From JAGQIB01 sp041393395 (GTDB lineage: Bacteria > ARS69), in contig JAWKKG010000002.1 of NCBI GenBank assembly GCA_041393395.1, forward strand, positions 992,001 to 1,056,000: a stretch of 64,000 bases of DNA, read 5' to 3'. Every line of letters begins with the position of its first letter. Positions within the stretch are counted from its first letter, which is position 1. Of the stretch, positions 1-8,159 are shown piece by piece. Below the pieces are notes generated by a model. It was not told where the DNA came from. It searched no databases and saw nothing but the letters and a program-made list of their open reading frames with translations. Both the position numbers and the translations under genes were made by a program.

Positions 1-1025
1 TCGTAGTCGGCCACGTCCACGCCCATCGCGCCGCGCGCGCGGCCCGCTTCGTCGAACGCGACTCCCGCGAGCACCGCCTGCTCGGAGAACGTCCCGTCGC
101 CCTCGTTGTGGTACAGCGCGTTCGGCTGCGTGTCGTTCGCCACGAAGATGTCCGGCCGGTGGTCGCCGTCGTAGTCGAACGCGATGACGCCGAGGCCCTT
201 GCCGCTCGGGTCGTACAGCCCCGCCGCTTCGGTGACGTCGGTGAAATGTCCGCCGTCGTTGCGGAACAGGTGCGGCGTGTCGCCGTTGTACGCCTCGGGC
301 GTGCAGTACGCCTTGTTCGTTCCGTCGAGCGTGCAGAAGATGTCCGTCTCCGGCGACCACTTCACGTAGTTCAGGACCACGAGGTCGAGGTCGGCGTCTC
401 CGTCGTAGTCGACCCAGGTGGCCGAGGAGCCGAAGCCCGGATCGTCCACGCCGAGCTGCTTCGCGACGTTCACGAACTTGCCGCCGTCGTTGCGCCACAG
501 ATGATTCGGTCCGAGCGCGGTGACGTAGACGTCCGGGTCGCCGTCCTCGTCGAAGTCGCCGACCGTGGCGCCCATCGCGTACAGCGACACGTTGACGCCG
601 GCCGCGGCCGACACGTCCGTGAAGTGCCCGTCGTCGTTCCGGTAGAGCGCGGGGGTCTGTCGTCCGCCCGTGGCGTGCCCGGCGAAGTCCTGGCCGGAGA
701 GCAGCAGGGCGTCCTGATCGCCGTCGCCGTCGTAGTCGAGCCACGCGCAACCGGAACCCATCGTCTCCGGGAGCCACTTCTGACCGAACGCACCCGTGTT
801 GTGCACGAAGTCGATGCCGACCTCGCTCGCGACGTCCGTGAACTCCGGCGCGCCGCCCTCACCCGGACGGACCGTGCCGGTCGCCGATGGCGTCGCGGCG
901 GCGGACTTGGTGTTCGAGGGGGCCGGCGCTTCCTCGCGACCCGACGGCTGGCAGCCGCCGAGCGTGTGTGCGGCGAGAGCGAGCGAAACCACGGCGGCAA
1001 CCGAGACGAATCGGGGCGCGAACAC
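1..1025 (-). CDS. FG-GAP/VCBS-repeat lipoprotein (CRTAC1-like), 3' part cut by window edge
   Basis: The frame is open from a GTG at 1025-1023 to the left edge, giving 341 codons without a stop. An AAGGAG ribosome binding site lies at 1032-1037, six bases ahead of the GTG. The N-terminus is a lipoprotein signal with a lipobox ending LGGC (Cys25). After a Pro/Ala/Ser-rich linker come at least four FG-GAP-type calcium-binding blades: DYDGDGDQDA near residue 97, DFDEDGDPDVYV, DYDGDADLDL and DYDGDHRPDIFV, alternating with RNDGGHFTDV-type strands. This order is typical of CRTAC1/ASPIC-UnbV beta-propeller proteins; the usual C-terminal UnbV domain would lie outside the window. It probably acts as an outer-surface lipoprotein. 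The substrate is unknown. Confidence 0.88.
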   Translation of the reverse strand, partial: MFAPRFVSVAAVVSLALAAHTLGGCQPSGREEAPAPSNTKSAAATPSATGTVRPGEGGAPEFTDVASEVGIDFVHNTGAFGQKWLPETMGSGCAWLDYDGDGDQDALLLSGQDFAGHATGGRQTPALYRNDDGHFTDVSAAAGVNVSLYAMGATVGDFDEDGDPDVYVTALGPNHLWRNDGGKFVNVAKQLGVDDPGFGSSATWVDYDGDADLDLVVLNYVKWSPETDIFCTLDGTNKAYCTPEAYNGDTPHLFRNDGGHFTDVTEAAGLYDPSGKGLGVIAFDYDGDHRPDIFVANDTQPNALYHNEGDGTFSEQAVLAGVAFDEAGRARGAMGVDVADY

Positions 1026-1108
1026 GAGATTCTCCTTTCAGCGGGCGATCGGCGAATGATTCTATCACGACGGTGCCGGTCGCGTCCCGACCACGGAAGG
1101 AGCCATTC

Positions 1109-1771
1109 ATGGCGGAAAAGTCCCGTTTCCTGGACCGCCTCTCCGAGCGGGGCGTGCCGGTGACGCGGACGTTCGAGCTGCTGTGCGTGGCGGCCACCGG
1201 GGCGGCGATGTTCGCGCCGGGGGCGCGGGCCTGGCTGAGCGGGTCGCCGCGCGAGCAACCGTGGCAGGCGTTGACGGCCGCGTTCGTGCACGGAACGGGG
1301 AGCCTGCCGGCCTGGCTGCATCTGCTGGTGTACCTGTTCCTGTTCGATCGGATCGCTGCGTACGCCGAGCGACTGCTCGGGAGTCGTGCGTTCGCCGGCG
1401 CGCTCGCGCTCGGCCTGCTGGCCAACGCCGTCCTGGTGAGGTTCGCCGACTTCCCGAACGGCAGCGGTCTCTTCGTATGGCTCGGCGGACCCACCCTCTG
1501 GGCCACGGTACGGATCGCGCGCCGGATCGATCCCGCCTTCCGGGAGGATCCCGGGTACCGAGACCTCGGCTGGGTGCTGATCCTGTTCTGGGTGGTGGTG
1601 CCGCTCGTGCTCACTCTCACGCCCTACGTGGCGGGGTGGCGGGGGAGCCCCGTCACCGCCTTCGCCTTTGCGAATCTGCCCGGGTTCGCGGGGACGGCGC
1701 TCGGATTCGCGGTGGCCGGGCTCGGTTGGCGAGGACTCGAAGCGAGAATCGCGGGAGAAGGAAACCCATGA
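1109..1771 (+). CDS. Rhomboid-like integral membrane protein, probably non-catalytic
   Basis: This 220-residue polytopic protein has about six hydrophobic segments. ATG 1109 is chosen because GGAAGGAG lies about 8 bases upstream. The stretch around residues 55-100 (HGTGSLPAWLHLL, then a GSRAFAGAL helix) resembles the L1/TM2 region of rhomboid proteases, where an AWLHLL-type motif precedes the active site. The expected GxSG serine motif is replaced by a sequence around GSGLFVWLGG, and no catalytic histidine is seen in the last helix. If it is a rhomboid relative it is likely a pseudoprotease. Its TGA overlaps the ATG of the next gene (ATGA at 1768-1771), so the two are translationally coupled. 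It could instead be an unrelated membrane protein. Confidence 0.6.
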   Translation: MAEKSRFLDRLSERGVPVTRTFELLCVAATGAAMFAPGARAWLSGSPREQPWQALTAAFVHGTGSLPAWLHLLVYLFLFDRIAAYAERLLGSRAFAGALALGLLANAVLVRFADFPNGSGLFVWLGGPTLWATVRIARRIDPAFREDPGYRDLGWVLILFWVVVPLVLTLTPYVAGWRGSPVTAFAFANLPGFAGTALGFAVAGLGWRGLEARIAGEGNP

Positions 1772-2673
1772 CGCCGGAAGAGACGCTGAAGGCACTCGAG
1801 GAAGCGGGGACACCGCAGAACCGCAAGGTCTACGCGCGACACGGAGTGCGCGAGAACATGTTCGGCGTGAGCTTCAAGGAGCTGCACCGCCTCGCGAAGA
1901 AGATCCGCACCGATCACGAGCTCGCGCGGGCGCTGTGGGCGAGCGGCAACCACGACGCGGCCGTGCTCGCGGCGATGATCGCGGATGGAGACACGGTGAC
2001 GGTCGCGGAGCTGGACTCCTGGGCGCGCGACCTCGACAGCTACGTCATCGCCGACGCGCTGGCGACGTTCGCGTCGCGTACGCCGCATGCCGCGAGTCGG
2101 GTGGACAAGTGGACGAAGGCGAAGGGCGAGTGGGTGGCCCGCGCCGGCTGGGGCGTGCTCGCTCGCATCGTGGAGGACGAGGAGGCGATGCCGGCGCAGG
2201 CGCTGCTCGAGAAGATCGAGACGATCGAGACCGACATCCACGCGGCTCCGAACCGCGTGCGGGACGCGATGAACATGGCGCTGATCGCCACCGCGCAGCG
2301 CGGCGGCGCGATCGAGGAGAAGGCGATCGCGGCGGCGCGCCGGATCGGGAAGGTCGAGGTCGATCACGGCGAGACGGGGTGCAAGACTCCGGACGCGCTC
2401 GAGTACATCGAGAAGATGAAGTCGTACCGTGCGCAGCGGGAGCGAAACGTCGGCCGGGCGTCGCCGGGGCGTCCCGGTGCGAAGTCGAGCGCGAAGAAAT
2501 CGAGCGCGACGAAATCGAACACGACGAAGGCGGGTGCGAAGAAGGCGAGCGGCAAGAAGCCGGGCGCCGGCAAAGTGGCGGGCAAGAAGGCGGCGGGCAA
2601 GAAGGCGCCGTCCCGACCCGGATCCGGCCGAACCGGATCCGGCAGCGGGCGGAAGCCTTCGCGCAGGAAGTAG
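1768..2673 (+). CDS. AlkD-like DNA alkylation repair protein with lysine-rich C-terminal tail
   Basis: A protein of 301 residues. Residues 1-230 match the DNA alkylation repair (AlkD/AlkC-type HEAT-like) family: an all-helical repeat fold with family motifs such as KVYARHGVRENMFGVSF and DSYVIADAL. Such enzymes excise N3/N7-alkylated purines without base flipping. The last roughly 65 residues (about 236-301) are almost entirely Lys, Ala, Ser, Gly and Arg in repeating GKK/AKK/TKS units. This resembles bacterial histone-H1-like tails and probably gives sequence-independent DNA binding. The start ATG overlaps the stop of the upstream membrane protein by four bases. The tail is the unusual part, as typical family members end near residue 230. 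Confidence 0.85.
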   Translation: MTPEETLKALEEAGTPQNRKVYARHGVRENMFGVSFKELHRLAKKIRTDHELARALWASGNHDAAVLAAMIADGDTVTVAELDSWARDLDSYVIADALATFASRTPHAASRVDKWTKAKGEWVARAGWGVLARIVEDEEAMPAQALLEKIETIETDIHAAPNRVRDAMNMALIATAQRGGAIEEKAIAAARRIGKVEVDHGETGCKTPDALEYIEKMKSYRAQRERNVGRASPGRPGAKSSAKKSSATKSNTTKAGAKKASGKKPGAGKVAGKKAAGKKAPSRPGSGRTGSGSGRKPSRRK

Positions 2674-2694
2674 TCCGCCCGCCCCGGTCGAACG

Positions 2695-3156
2695 CTAGTG
2701 TGCCATCGCCTGACGTCGCGGGGCGTCGCGCCCGAAGAACTCCCGCACGCGTGCGAGCAGCTCCCCATCGGTGACGGCGCCCAGGCGCAGGATCGCGCGG
2801 AGTCGAGCCGCGGTGTTCCCGTGCCGCGGTGCGTTCCGGATCAGCTCCTTCGGCGCGAGCGACGGACCGAGCACCACGAGGTCCCCTTCGCTCGGAAGGG
2901 CACCCCACACGCTCCGGTAGAAGGTCCGCAGCGCGTTCCGCCTCCTCTCGGCAAGCCGACGGAGATTCGCTCCCGTCACCACGTGCTCGCCGATTCCGCC
3001 GTGTGCTCCTCCCTGCGGTTTCGTGGTGCGCTCGAGATCCGACTTCAGCGTCCGGGTGTGCACGGTGTCGTCCGCCGCGATCTCCACCACGATCGCCCTC
3101 GAATGATCGATCCAGATTCCGGTCTGGGAGACCGGACGGTGCGCAGAGTTCCTCAT
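2695..3156 (-). CDS. eRF1-domain-like (translational-machinery/host-attachment-type) protein
   Basis: A protein of 153 residues. The ATG at 3156-3154 is chosen because recognisable sequence starts there; the frame runs further upstream but only as Arg/Pro-rich noise. It opens with the strand IWIDHSRAIVVEI, followed by a linker, helices around GANLRRLAERRRNALRTFYR and the strand GDLVVLGPSLAPKELIRNA. This order recalls small bacterial proteins related to domain 2 of eRF1, often annotated as translational machinery proteins, with a V-W-I-D-H start and an L-V-G-P-x-x-A-K core. No catalytic function is established for them. It converges on the AlkD-like gene with 21 bases between stops. Family assignment is by pattern only. 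Confidence 0.6.
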   Translation of the reverse strand: MRNSAHRPVSQTGIWIDHSRAIVVEIAADDTVHTRTLKSDLERTTKPQGGAHGGIGEHVVTGANLRRLAERRRNALRTFYRSVWGALPSEGDLVVLGPSLAPKELIRNAPRHGNTAARLRAILRLGAVTDGELLARVREFFGRDAPRRQAMAH

Positions 3157-3411
3157 GTTCCCGCTCCCGGTTTCGCCGCCCGGGGCCTTCCCACGCGACC
3201 CCCGAAATCGACGCCATCCCTCGGGGGATCTCCTTGATCGCGGTGGGGGAGGCCTCCCGGGCGGGCCGATCCTTGAAACCCGCCGCGGCCCGTCGCGGTT
3301 CGCGGACCGCCGGCCGGATTTACGTGCCGCCGGGAGATTTCGCGCGTCCCCGAAACAGGGGGATCGGCGACGCGGCTCCCGCGCGCTCACCCCGTTGCCC
3401 GGAGGTCTCCC

Positions 3412-4110
3412 GTGCGTCGACTGATTCTTCCCGGTCTCGTGGCGGTCGCGGCGACCGCAATGGCCGTTCCCGCGCTCGCCGGACTCGGCGACACGCTCTC
3501 CGGCGGCACGACCGAGGGTGCGACCCTCGACGTGGTCCAGGTTCCTCTCGGCGCGGGCGACGGGCGAGTCACCGAGCGCGACGCGAAGGCCTTCTCCGCC
3601 TGGTGCGTGTGGGGTTTCGAGCAGCTGGCGGCGTCCGAGGGCGTGGAGATCGAGCTCGGCGCCGACGGCGAGCAGCGCATGCTCGATTTTTGGGTGTGGG
3701 CGTGGCAGTGGGTGGAGCCGCAGACGAAGGTCATCGTGAGTCAGGCGGATCAGCTCTGGCCCAAGGTGCAGGAGATGGCCGCCGACCCCGCGCAGCGCGC
3801 GGCGCTCACGCAGGAGTTCGGCGTGTTCGCGGCCGAGACCTGGGGACTCGAGCTCATCGGTCCCACCGTGGAGTACCTCGGCGGGTCGATGCCGGCCGCG
3901 CAGTACAGCGCGCTGATCGAGCAGGCGGTCGCGCAGGCTCGCGCGCAGTCCGGCGGCGGTTCGGGCCGCGGCGGCAGCGGTTCGGCGGGCATGCCGTCGT
4001 GGGACGATCCGAGCATCGCCGACGGGAGCTACGAGCCCCCGGTCAACGGCGGGCAGGACTACATCATGAACGACGGTTCCGGTGACATCATGTACGTGGA
4101 TCCGAACTAG
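3412..4110 (+). CDS. Hypothetical exported protein with Gly/Ser-rich C-terminal region
   Basis: A protein of 232 residues from GTG 3412, with GGAGG ending 7 bases upstream. Residues 1-23 form a clear Sec signal peptide ending in AVPALA. The mature part is acidic and helical, with a WVWAWQW cluster near residue 100 and a Gly/Ser-rich linker near residue 185, and it ends in a polar tail. I do not recognise the family. Its stop codon overlaps the stop of the convergent minus-strand lipoprotein gene: the shared bases CTAG at 4107-4110 encode both TAG codons. Confidence 0.75.
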   Translation: MRRLILPGLVAVAATAMAVPALAGLGDTLSGGTTEGATLDVVQVPLGAGDGRVTERDAKAFSAWCVWGFEQLAASEGVEIELGADGEQRMLDFWVWAWQWVEPQTKVIVSQADQLWPKVQEMAADPAQRAALTQEFGVFAAETWGLELIGPTVEYLGGSMPAAQYSALIEQAVAQARAQSGGGSGRGGSGSAGMPSWDDPSIADGSYEPPVNGGQDYIMNDGSGDIMYVDPN

Positions 4111-4646
4111 GGTTCGGATCCGTCCCCCGGGTCGGGGTCGAGCTGCAGGCGGTAGACCTCGTCGTGCCCGAGGATCGATCCGGTGAGTGCACCGGCCGCA
4201 CCGCCGATCACCGCGAAGGCCGCGCCGCCGATCAGCATCTGGGCGTCGCGATCGAACAGAAAGTCGTCATCCGAGGTCGCGCCGAGGAGCAGGCCCACCG
4301 GGAGCCCCACGAGGACACCCCACCCGAGCCCATCGACGGCGCCGCGTCCGTAGTGCTGGAAACGAAGGCCCTGCACGTTCTCGAGAGGCGATGCCCCTTC
4401 GGCGGGACCGGTCCAGCGAACCTCTTCGACGGCGACGTCCAGGTCGACGTCGTGAATCGTGTGGCCGGACCGCAACGTGACGTCGGCCGGTCGCTGGGAC
4501 GCCTCGCTCCGGATCTCGTCGACCTCCGCGGCCCAGTCCTCCCGGGTCGCGATCGTGCGCGTGCTCGAGCAGCCGAGCGTGAGGAAAGGGAGGGCCGAGG
4601 CGCCCAGAATCGCGCGGGTCATCCGTCCTCGATCGAGGGTCGGCAT
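4107..4646 (-). CDS. Small lipoprotein with C-terminal glycine-zipper-like membrane segments
   Basis: A protein of 179 residues. ATG 4646-4644 is used because a strong GAGGAGG lies immediately upstream. The signal sequence ends in a lipobox, FLTLGC (Cys26), so it should be lipidated. The middle is soluble and beta-rich. The last 70 residues hold two hydrophobic Gly/Ala-rich stretches, around GLGWGVLVGLPVGLLLGA and LIGGAAFAVIGGAAGALTG, like glycine-zipper envelope proteins. Function is unknown. It ends head-to-head with the preceding plus-strand gene, sharing CTAG. It is divergent from the multiheme cytochrome gene across an intergenic region that carries a long inverted repeat. Confidence 0.75.
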   Translation of the reverse strand: MPTLDRGRMTRAILGASALPFLTLGCSSTRTIATREDWAAEVDEIRSEASQRPADVTLRSGHTIHDVDLDVAVEEVRWTGPAEGASPLENVQGLRFQHYGRGAVDGLGWGVLVGLPVGLLLGATSDDDFLFDRDAQMLIGGAAFAVIGGAAGALTGSILGHDEVYRLQLDPDPGDGSEP

Positions 4647-4826
4647 GGTTCCTCCTCGGGACAGTGCAGCGGCCGGACCCGACGCCCGGCCGATCGACAT
4701 TCCCTACGAGACCGAGGGCCCGCGGGGTTGCCTCCGCTCCGGCCGCCGGTCACCCGGAAGTTCGCTAACGTGTTCAACCGCTGTCAGTTCCGAGGCGATT
4801 CCGCGATCTGCCGAGGGTCGATCGTC

Positions 4827-4860
4827 TGACATCGGTCATGCGAGTCGATGACCGATGTCA
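4827..4860. promoter_or_regulatory. 13-bp perfect inverted repeat, candidate operator, in 356-bp divergent intergenic region
   Basis: TGACATCGGTCAT at 4827-4839 is repeated in perfect inverse orientation at 4848-4860 around an 8-base spacer. The site is AT-richer than its surroundings and is followed by TGTAAATACC at 4861-4870. It lies between the lipoprotein gene (start 4646, minus) and the heptaheme cytochrome gene (start 5003, plus). It could be a dimeric regulator site or an RNA hairpin. I see no other gene or repeat in 4647-5002. Confidence 0.5.
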
Positions 4861-5002
4861 TGTAAATACCTGACCACTTGATCCGATTCTCGCGGCCGGC
4901 GGGTCCCCGACACCTCGCGCCACACCCTTCTCTCGATCGGGACTCGTCGCCGGGGCCTTCCCCCGGACCTCGCGGGCGGGCAGGCCCGTCGGAGGAAACG
5001 CC

Positions 5003-6496
5003 ATGCACTCGACGACCCCGCACCGGGCGGCGCGATCCGTCGCCGTCGTCGGTTTCGTTGCGCTCATGCTCCTGGGCGTGCGCAGCGACGCCGACACCCG
5101 AGACCTCGGAACGCACGTCGTGCTGAGCTGGAACGATCTCGGGATGCACTGCATGAACCAGGATCACGCGCAGATCTCGATCCTCCCGCCGTACAACGAT
5201 CTCGTCGCGCAGGTGATCCTGCGCGGAAACGCCACGACGCTCCCGCAGATCGTGACCGACGGCGTGACGCTCGAGTACTCGATCCCCGGCAACACGTACT
5301 CGGTCGGCAAGACGGACTTCTGGGACTACGCGCAGGATCTGTTCGGGGTCATCTTGCCGCCGAACGTCGGCCTGACGGGTCGCGGTCTCACCGGAACGTT
5401 CGATGCGCTGCCCGGGTACTTCGAGGCGGACGGCATCCCGATCACGCCGTTCACCGATGCGAACCCCACGGTGGAGGATCCGTACCAGCAGGCGCTCGTG
5501 ATCGCGCGCGACGCCGGCGGGGCGGAGCTCGCTCGCGTGGAGCCCGTGATCCCGGTGTCCACCGAGGTCAGCTGCGTGAGCGGCGGCTGCCACGGCAGCA
5601 TCCAGAACATCCTGAATCAGCACGAGGACGAAGGCGGCTTCAACCCGAACAACACGCCGATCCTCTGCGCGCAGTGCCACGGATCTCCGCCGCTGACGGG
5701 TCCGAATCCTGGCAGCGCCGGCTACTTCTCCCGCCGGATCCACGAGAAGCACGACTTCCTCGACCAGTCGATGCCGGGCATCGCCGGGTGCTACAAGTGC
5801 CACCCCGGTCAGAACACGAACTGCCTGCGCGGCACGATGTCGACGAACTTCGGAATGATCTGCCAGGATTGCCACGGGAACATGCACCAGGTCTCCGACT
5901 CGATCGACAACGGCCGCACGCCCTGGATCGACGAGCCGGCGTGTCGCACGTGCCACACGGCGACCTACGGAGAGCCCGTCGGCACGCTCTACCGGAACGC
6001 GGTCGGTCACGGCGGCGTGCGCTGCGCGGCGTGTCACGACAGCCCGCACGCGATCGCTCCGAGCCGCGTGGATCGCGACAACGCGAAGATGATCGCGCTC
6101 CAGGGTCACGCGGGAACGCTCTCGGACTGCACCGTGTGCCACGGAGTCGTGCCTTCCGGCGCCGGGCCGCACGGCATCTCGTCGACCGCGGTCGTGGAGG
6201 GAGAGCTCCTCGGCGGTGCGAGCAAGCTCGCGACGTTCCCGAACCCGGTACGCGCCGGCGGCTTCGTGCGCATCCGCGGCACCGCGGAGTCGACGGACGG
6301 CGGTCACCTGCTCGTGTTCGATGCGGCAGGTCGCACGATCCGCAAGCTCGAGGCGTCCGTCGCCGGCTCCCGCGAGCTCACGGGCGCATGGGACGGCCGG
6401 AACGCGCGCGGCGAGTCGGTGGCGCCCGGCGTCTACTTCGTGCGGTGGACACGCGGTGAGGAGAAGGCGACCGGGAAGGTCGTGGTCATCGACTGA
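5003..6496 (+). CDS. Secreted heptaheme c-type cytochrome with C-terminal sorting domain
   Basis: A protein of 497 residues from ATG 5003, with GGAGG just upstream and a signal peptide in residues 1-31. An N-terminal domain begins with SWNDLGMHCMNQD, a signature seen in other multiheme cytochromes. Heme-binding motifs follow: one CX4CH (CVSGGCH, residues 191-197) and six CxxCH at 222, 263, 287, 314, 341 and 376 (CAQCH, CYKCH, CQDCH, CRTCH, CAACH, CTVCH). Residues from about 410 onward form a FlgD/Por-type domain (FPNPVRAGGFVRI, then APGVYFVRWTRG) predicted to direct export and surface attachment. The likely role is extracellular or outer-membrane electron transfer; the partner is unknown. The 13-bp inverted repeat upstream may control it. 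Confidence 0.9.
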   Translation: MHSTTPHRAARSVAVVGFVALMLLGVRSDADTRDLGTHVVLSWNDLGMHCMNQDHAQISILPPYNDLVAQVILRGNATTLPQIVTDGVTLEYSIPGNTYSVGKTDFWDYAQDLFGVILPPNVGLTGRGLTGTFDALPGYFEADGIPITPFTDANPTVEDPYQQALVIARDAGGAELARVEPVIPVSTEVSCVSGGCHGSIQNILNQHEDEGGFNPNNTPILCAQCHGSPPLTGPNPGSAGYFSRRIHEKHDFLDQSMPGIAGCYKCHPGQNTNCLRGTMSTNFGMICQDCHGNMHQVSDSIDNGRTPWIDEPACRTCHTATYGEPVGTLYRNAVGHGGVRCAACHDSPHAIAPSRVDRDNAKMIALQGHAGTLSDCTVCHGVVPSGAGPHGISSTAVVEGELLGGASKLATFPNPVRAGGFVRIRGTAESTDGGHLLVFDAAGRTIRKLEASVAGSRELTGAWDGRNARGESVAPGVYFVRWTRGEEKATGKVVVID

Positions 6497-6502
6497 CGGA
6501 TC

Positions 6503-6536
6503 GTCTCCCCCGTCGACGTCGATCGGCGGGGGAGAC
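6503..6536. terminator. Hairpin between convergent genes, probable bidirectional terminator
   Basis: GTCTCCCCCG at 6503-6512 pairs with CGGGGGAGAC ending at 6536, extended by CG pairs after one mismatch. It sits between the convergent stops at 6496 and 6561. There is no T-tract on either side, so termination is inferred from position and stem strength. Confidence 0.5.
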
Positions 6537-6560
6537 GCGGTCCGTCGCGCAGGTCGGGAT

Positions 6561-8076
6561 TCAAGAGGAGAACTCTTGCTGGGCCCCGTCCTCCCACCAC
6601 TCCGCCGTGTTCCCCGGCCCCACGATCCCTTGCACTCCGAACGGACCGCCTTCGGCGGATTGCTCCGGAGTCGGAAGCGGAGAGCGGACCGTACAGCCCG
6701 CCGGATGGGTTCCCGGCTCGGTATGTCGCTGCTCGAGCGTGACGTTGCTCCAGCGTCCTGCAGAGTTGTCCGTATGGATGTCGTGGACCGAGATGTTGTC
6801 GACGTCTGTGACCAGGACCCCGACGTCGCCGCAGTTTCCGTAGATGTGCGAGATCTCGCCGCCGTTCTCCGGATCGTTGCCGAAGAAGTCCACGATCTGC
6901 AGCGCGACGTCGTCACCGACGGAACGGCTCACGACGCAGTGGCCGCGTGGGCGGACGTGCTCGAACGCGTCTTCCGTACACGTCGTGACCCAGTTGTAGT
7001 CGAAGACGACGTCTCGACTGTCGAAGGACTCCAGGCACTCGTTGCCGGGACCCTCGCCCGTGGTCTTCGTGAACTTGTTGTGGTGGGCGCGACCGGCGCC
7101 GCAGTTCTCGAGTCGGACCAGTCGTGATCCGGCGGCGTTGTCTCGGAAGTCGCAGTACGCGATCGTCCAGTCGACGAACTGCTCTCCCCAGACGGCTTCG
7201 TGAACCGTTTCGAACCCGCACTGAACGACTTCGAGGTTCGACACCGCCTCCGCCCCGCCGCGAATGCCCGTGTCGCACCGGAGGCTGGAGTTCGCCACCC
7301 GATACTCCGCGTTTCGCCACGTCCGGATACCGGCCGCCAGCGATGCGGAATCGAACTCGCACCACGCGACCTGGACGCTCGCCGCCGACGCCCGGCTCTC
7401 TCCCTGGATTCCGTTGGCGCCGCTGCCCCAGGGGCCCAGGTCGTCTGCGAACCGGCAGTCCGTCGCCTCGCAGCGGACCGGACTTCCGGAGCCTACGGTC
7501 TGGATCCCGTCGTTCTGCAGGTCGCTGAAGAGAGTTCTCTCGAAACGTGCTTCGCCCCGGGCAACGCTTGCTCCGGCGCCCGGCGCGCCTCCTCCCGAGA
7601 TCTCGACCTGGCGGACGACGAGTCGGGTCGAAGTCGCCGCGTAGATCTGGGCGACGGATGCCCCGCGCAGCCGGACGTTCTCGAGCTGCACGAAGTACGT
7701 GGCATCCGGATCGTTCCACCGGAACGCGAAGCTGGCGTTCGTCGATGTTCCGTCGATCGAGCGGTCGCGGATGACGTAGGGCGCGTCGACGGTGCCGTCA
7801 CCGGTCGACGAGACCTGCTCGGCGTCGGCCCGGTTCTCGATCGTGATCGGGTCGGATGGAATCACACATCCCGGATCGGTCAGTCCGGGAGCTGCTCCCG
7901 GGCGCATCCCGACTATCTCCCCAGCCGGGAGTCCCGCCCCTTCACGAATTGTGCGGGCCCACTCGCGGGCATCGTCGATCGGTACTTCACCCCTGGGGGG
8001 GGGGAACCGTGAGATCGCGACAGGACGCGCTCACTGCGAGGGCGACGAGCGCAAGGGCGATGGGCGAGACTCGCAT
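6561..8076 (-). CDS. Right-handed beta-helix lipoprotein, reading frame broken at a 10-G tract
   Basis: Starting at ATG 8076-8074, a lipoprotein-type signal (MRVSPIALALVALAVSASC) is read and then a Pro run encoded by ten consecutive C on the coding strand. That frame stops at once (TGA). With nine C instead of ten the frame runs on through EVPIDDAREWAR into the long open frame that ends at 6561, giving one protein of about 500 residues. The body has parallel beta-helix repeats with motifs such as VRLENCGAGRAHHNKF and DNISVHDIHTDNS, as in pectate-lyase-like surface proteins. Three explanations fit: slipped-strand phase variation (currently off), a sequencing error in the homopolymer, or a recent pseudogene. 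The first internal start in the long frame (near 7907) would lack any signal peptide. Confidence 0.8.
7995..8004. repeat. 10-G homopolymer inside beta-helix lipoprotein gene
   Basis: Ten consecutive G on the plus strand (ten C in the mRNA). The tract lies about 24 codons into the gene, just after the lipoprotein Cys, where a one-base change switches between a 29-residue peptide and the full protein. Confidence 0.9.
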
Positions 8077-8159
8077 TGGGGGCCTCGGAGGACGAGAAGG
8101 AGAAGGTCCGGTTGTCCGGTCCATCGGCGTCACCGCAAAACCGCTTGAGCTGCGCGTCC

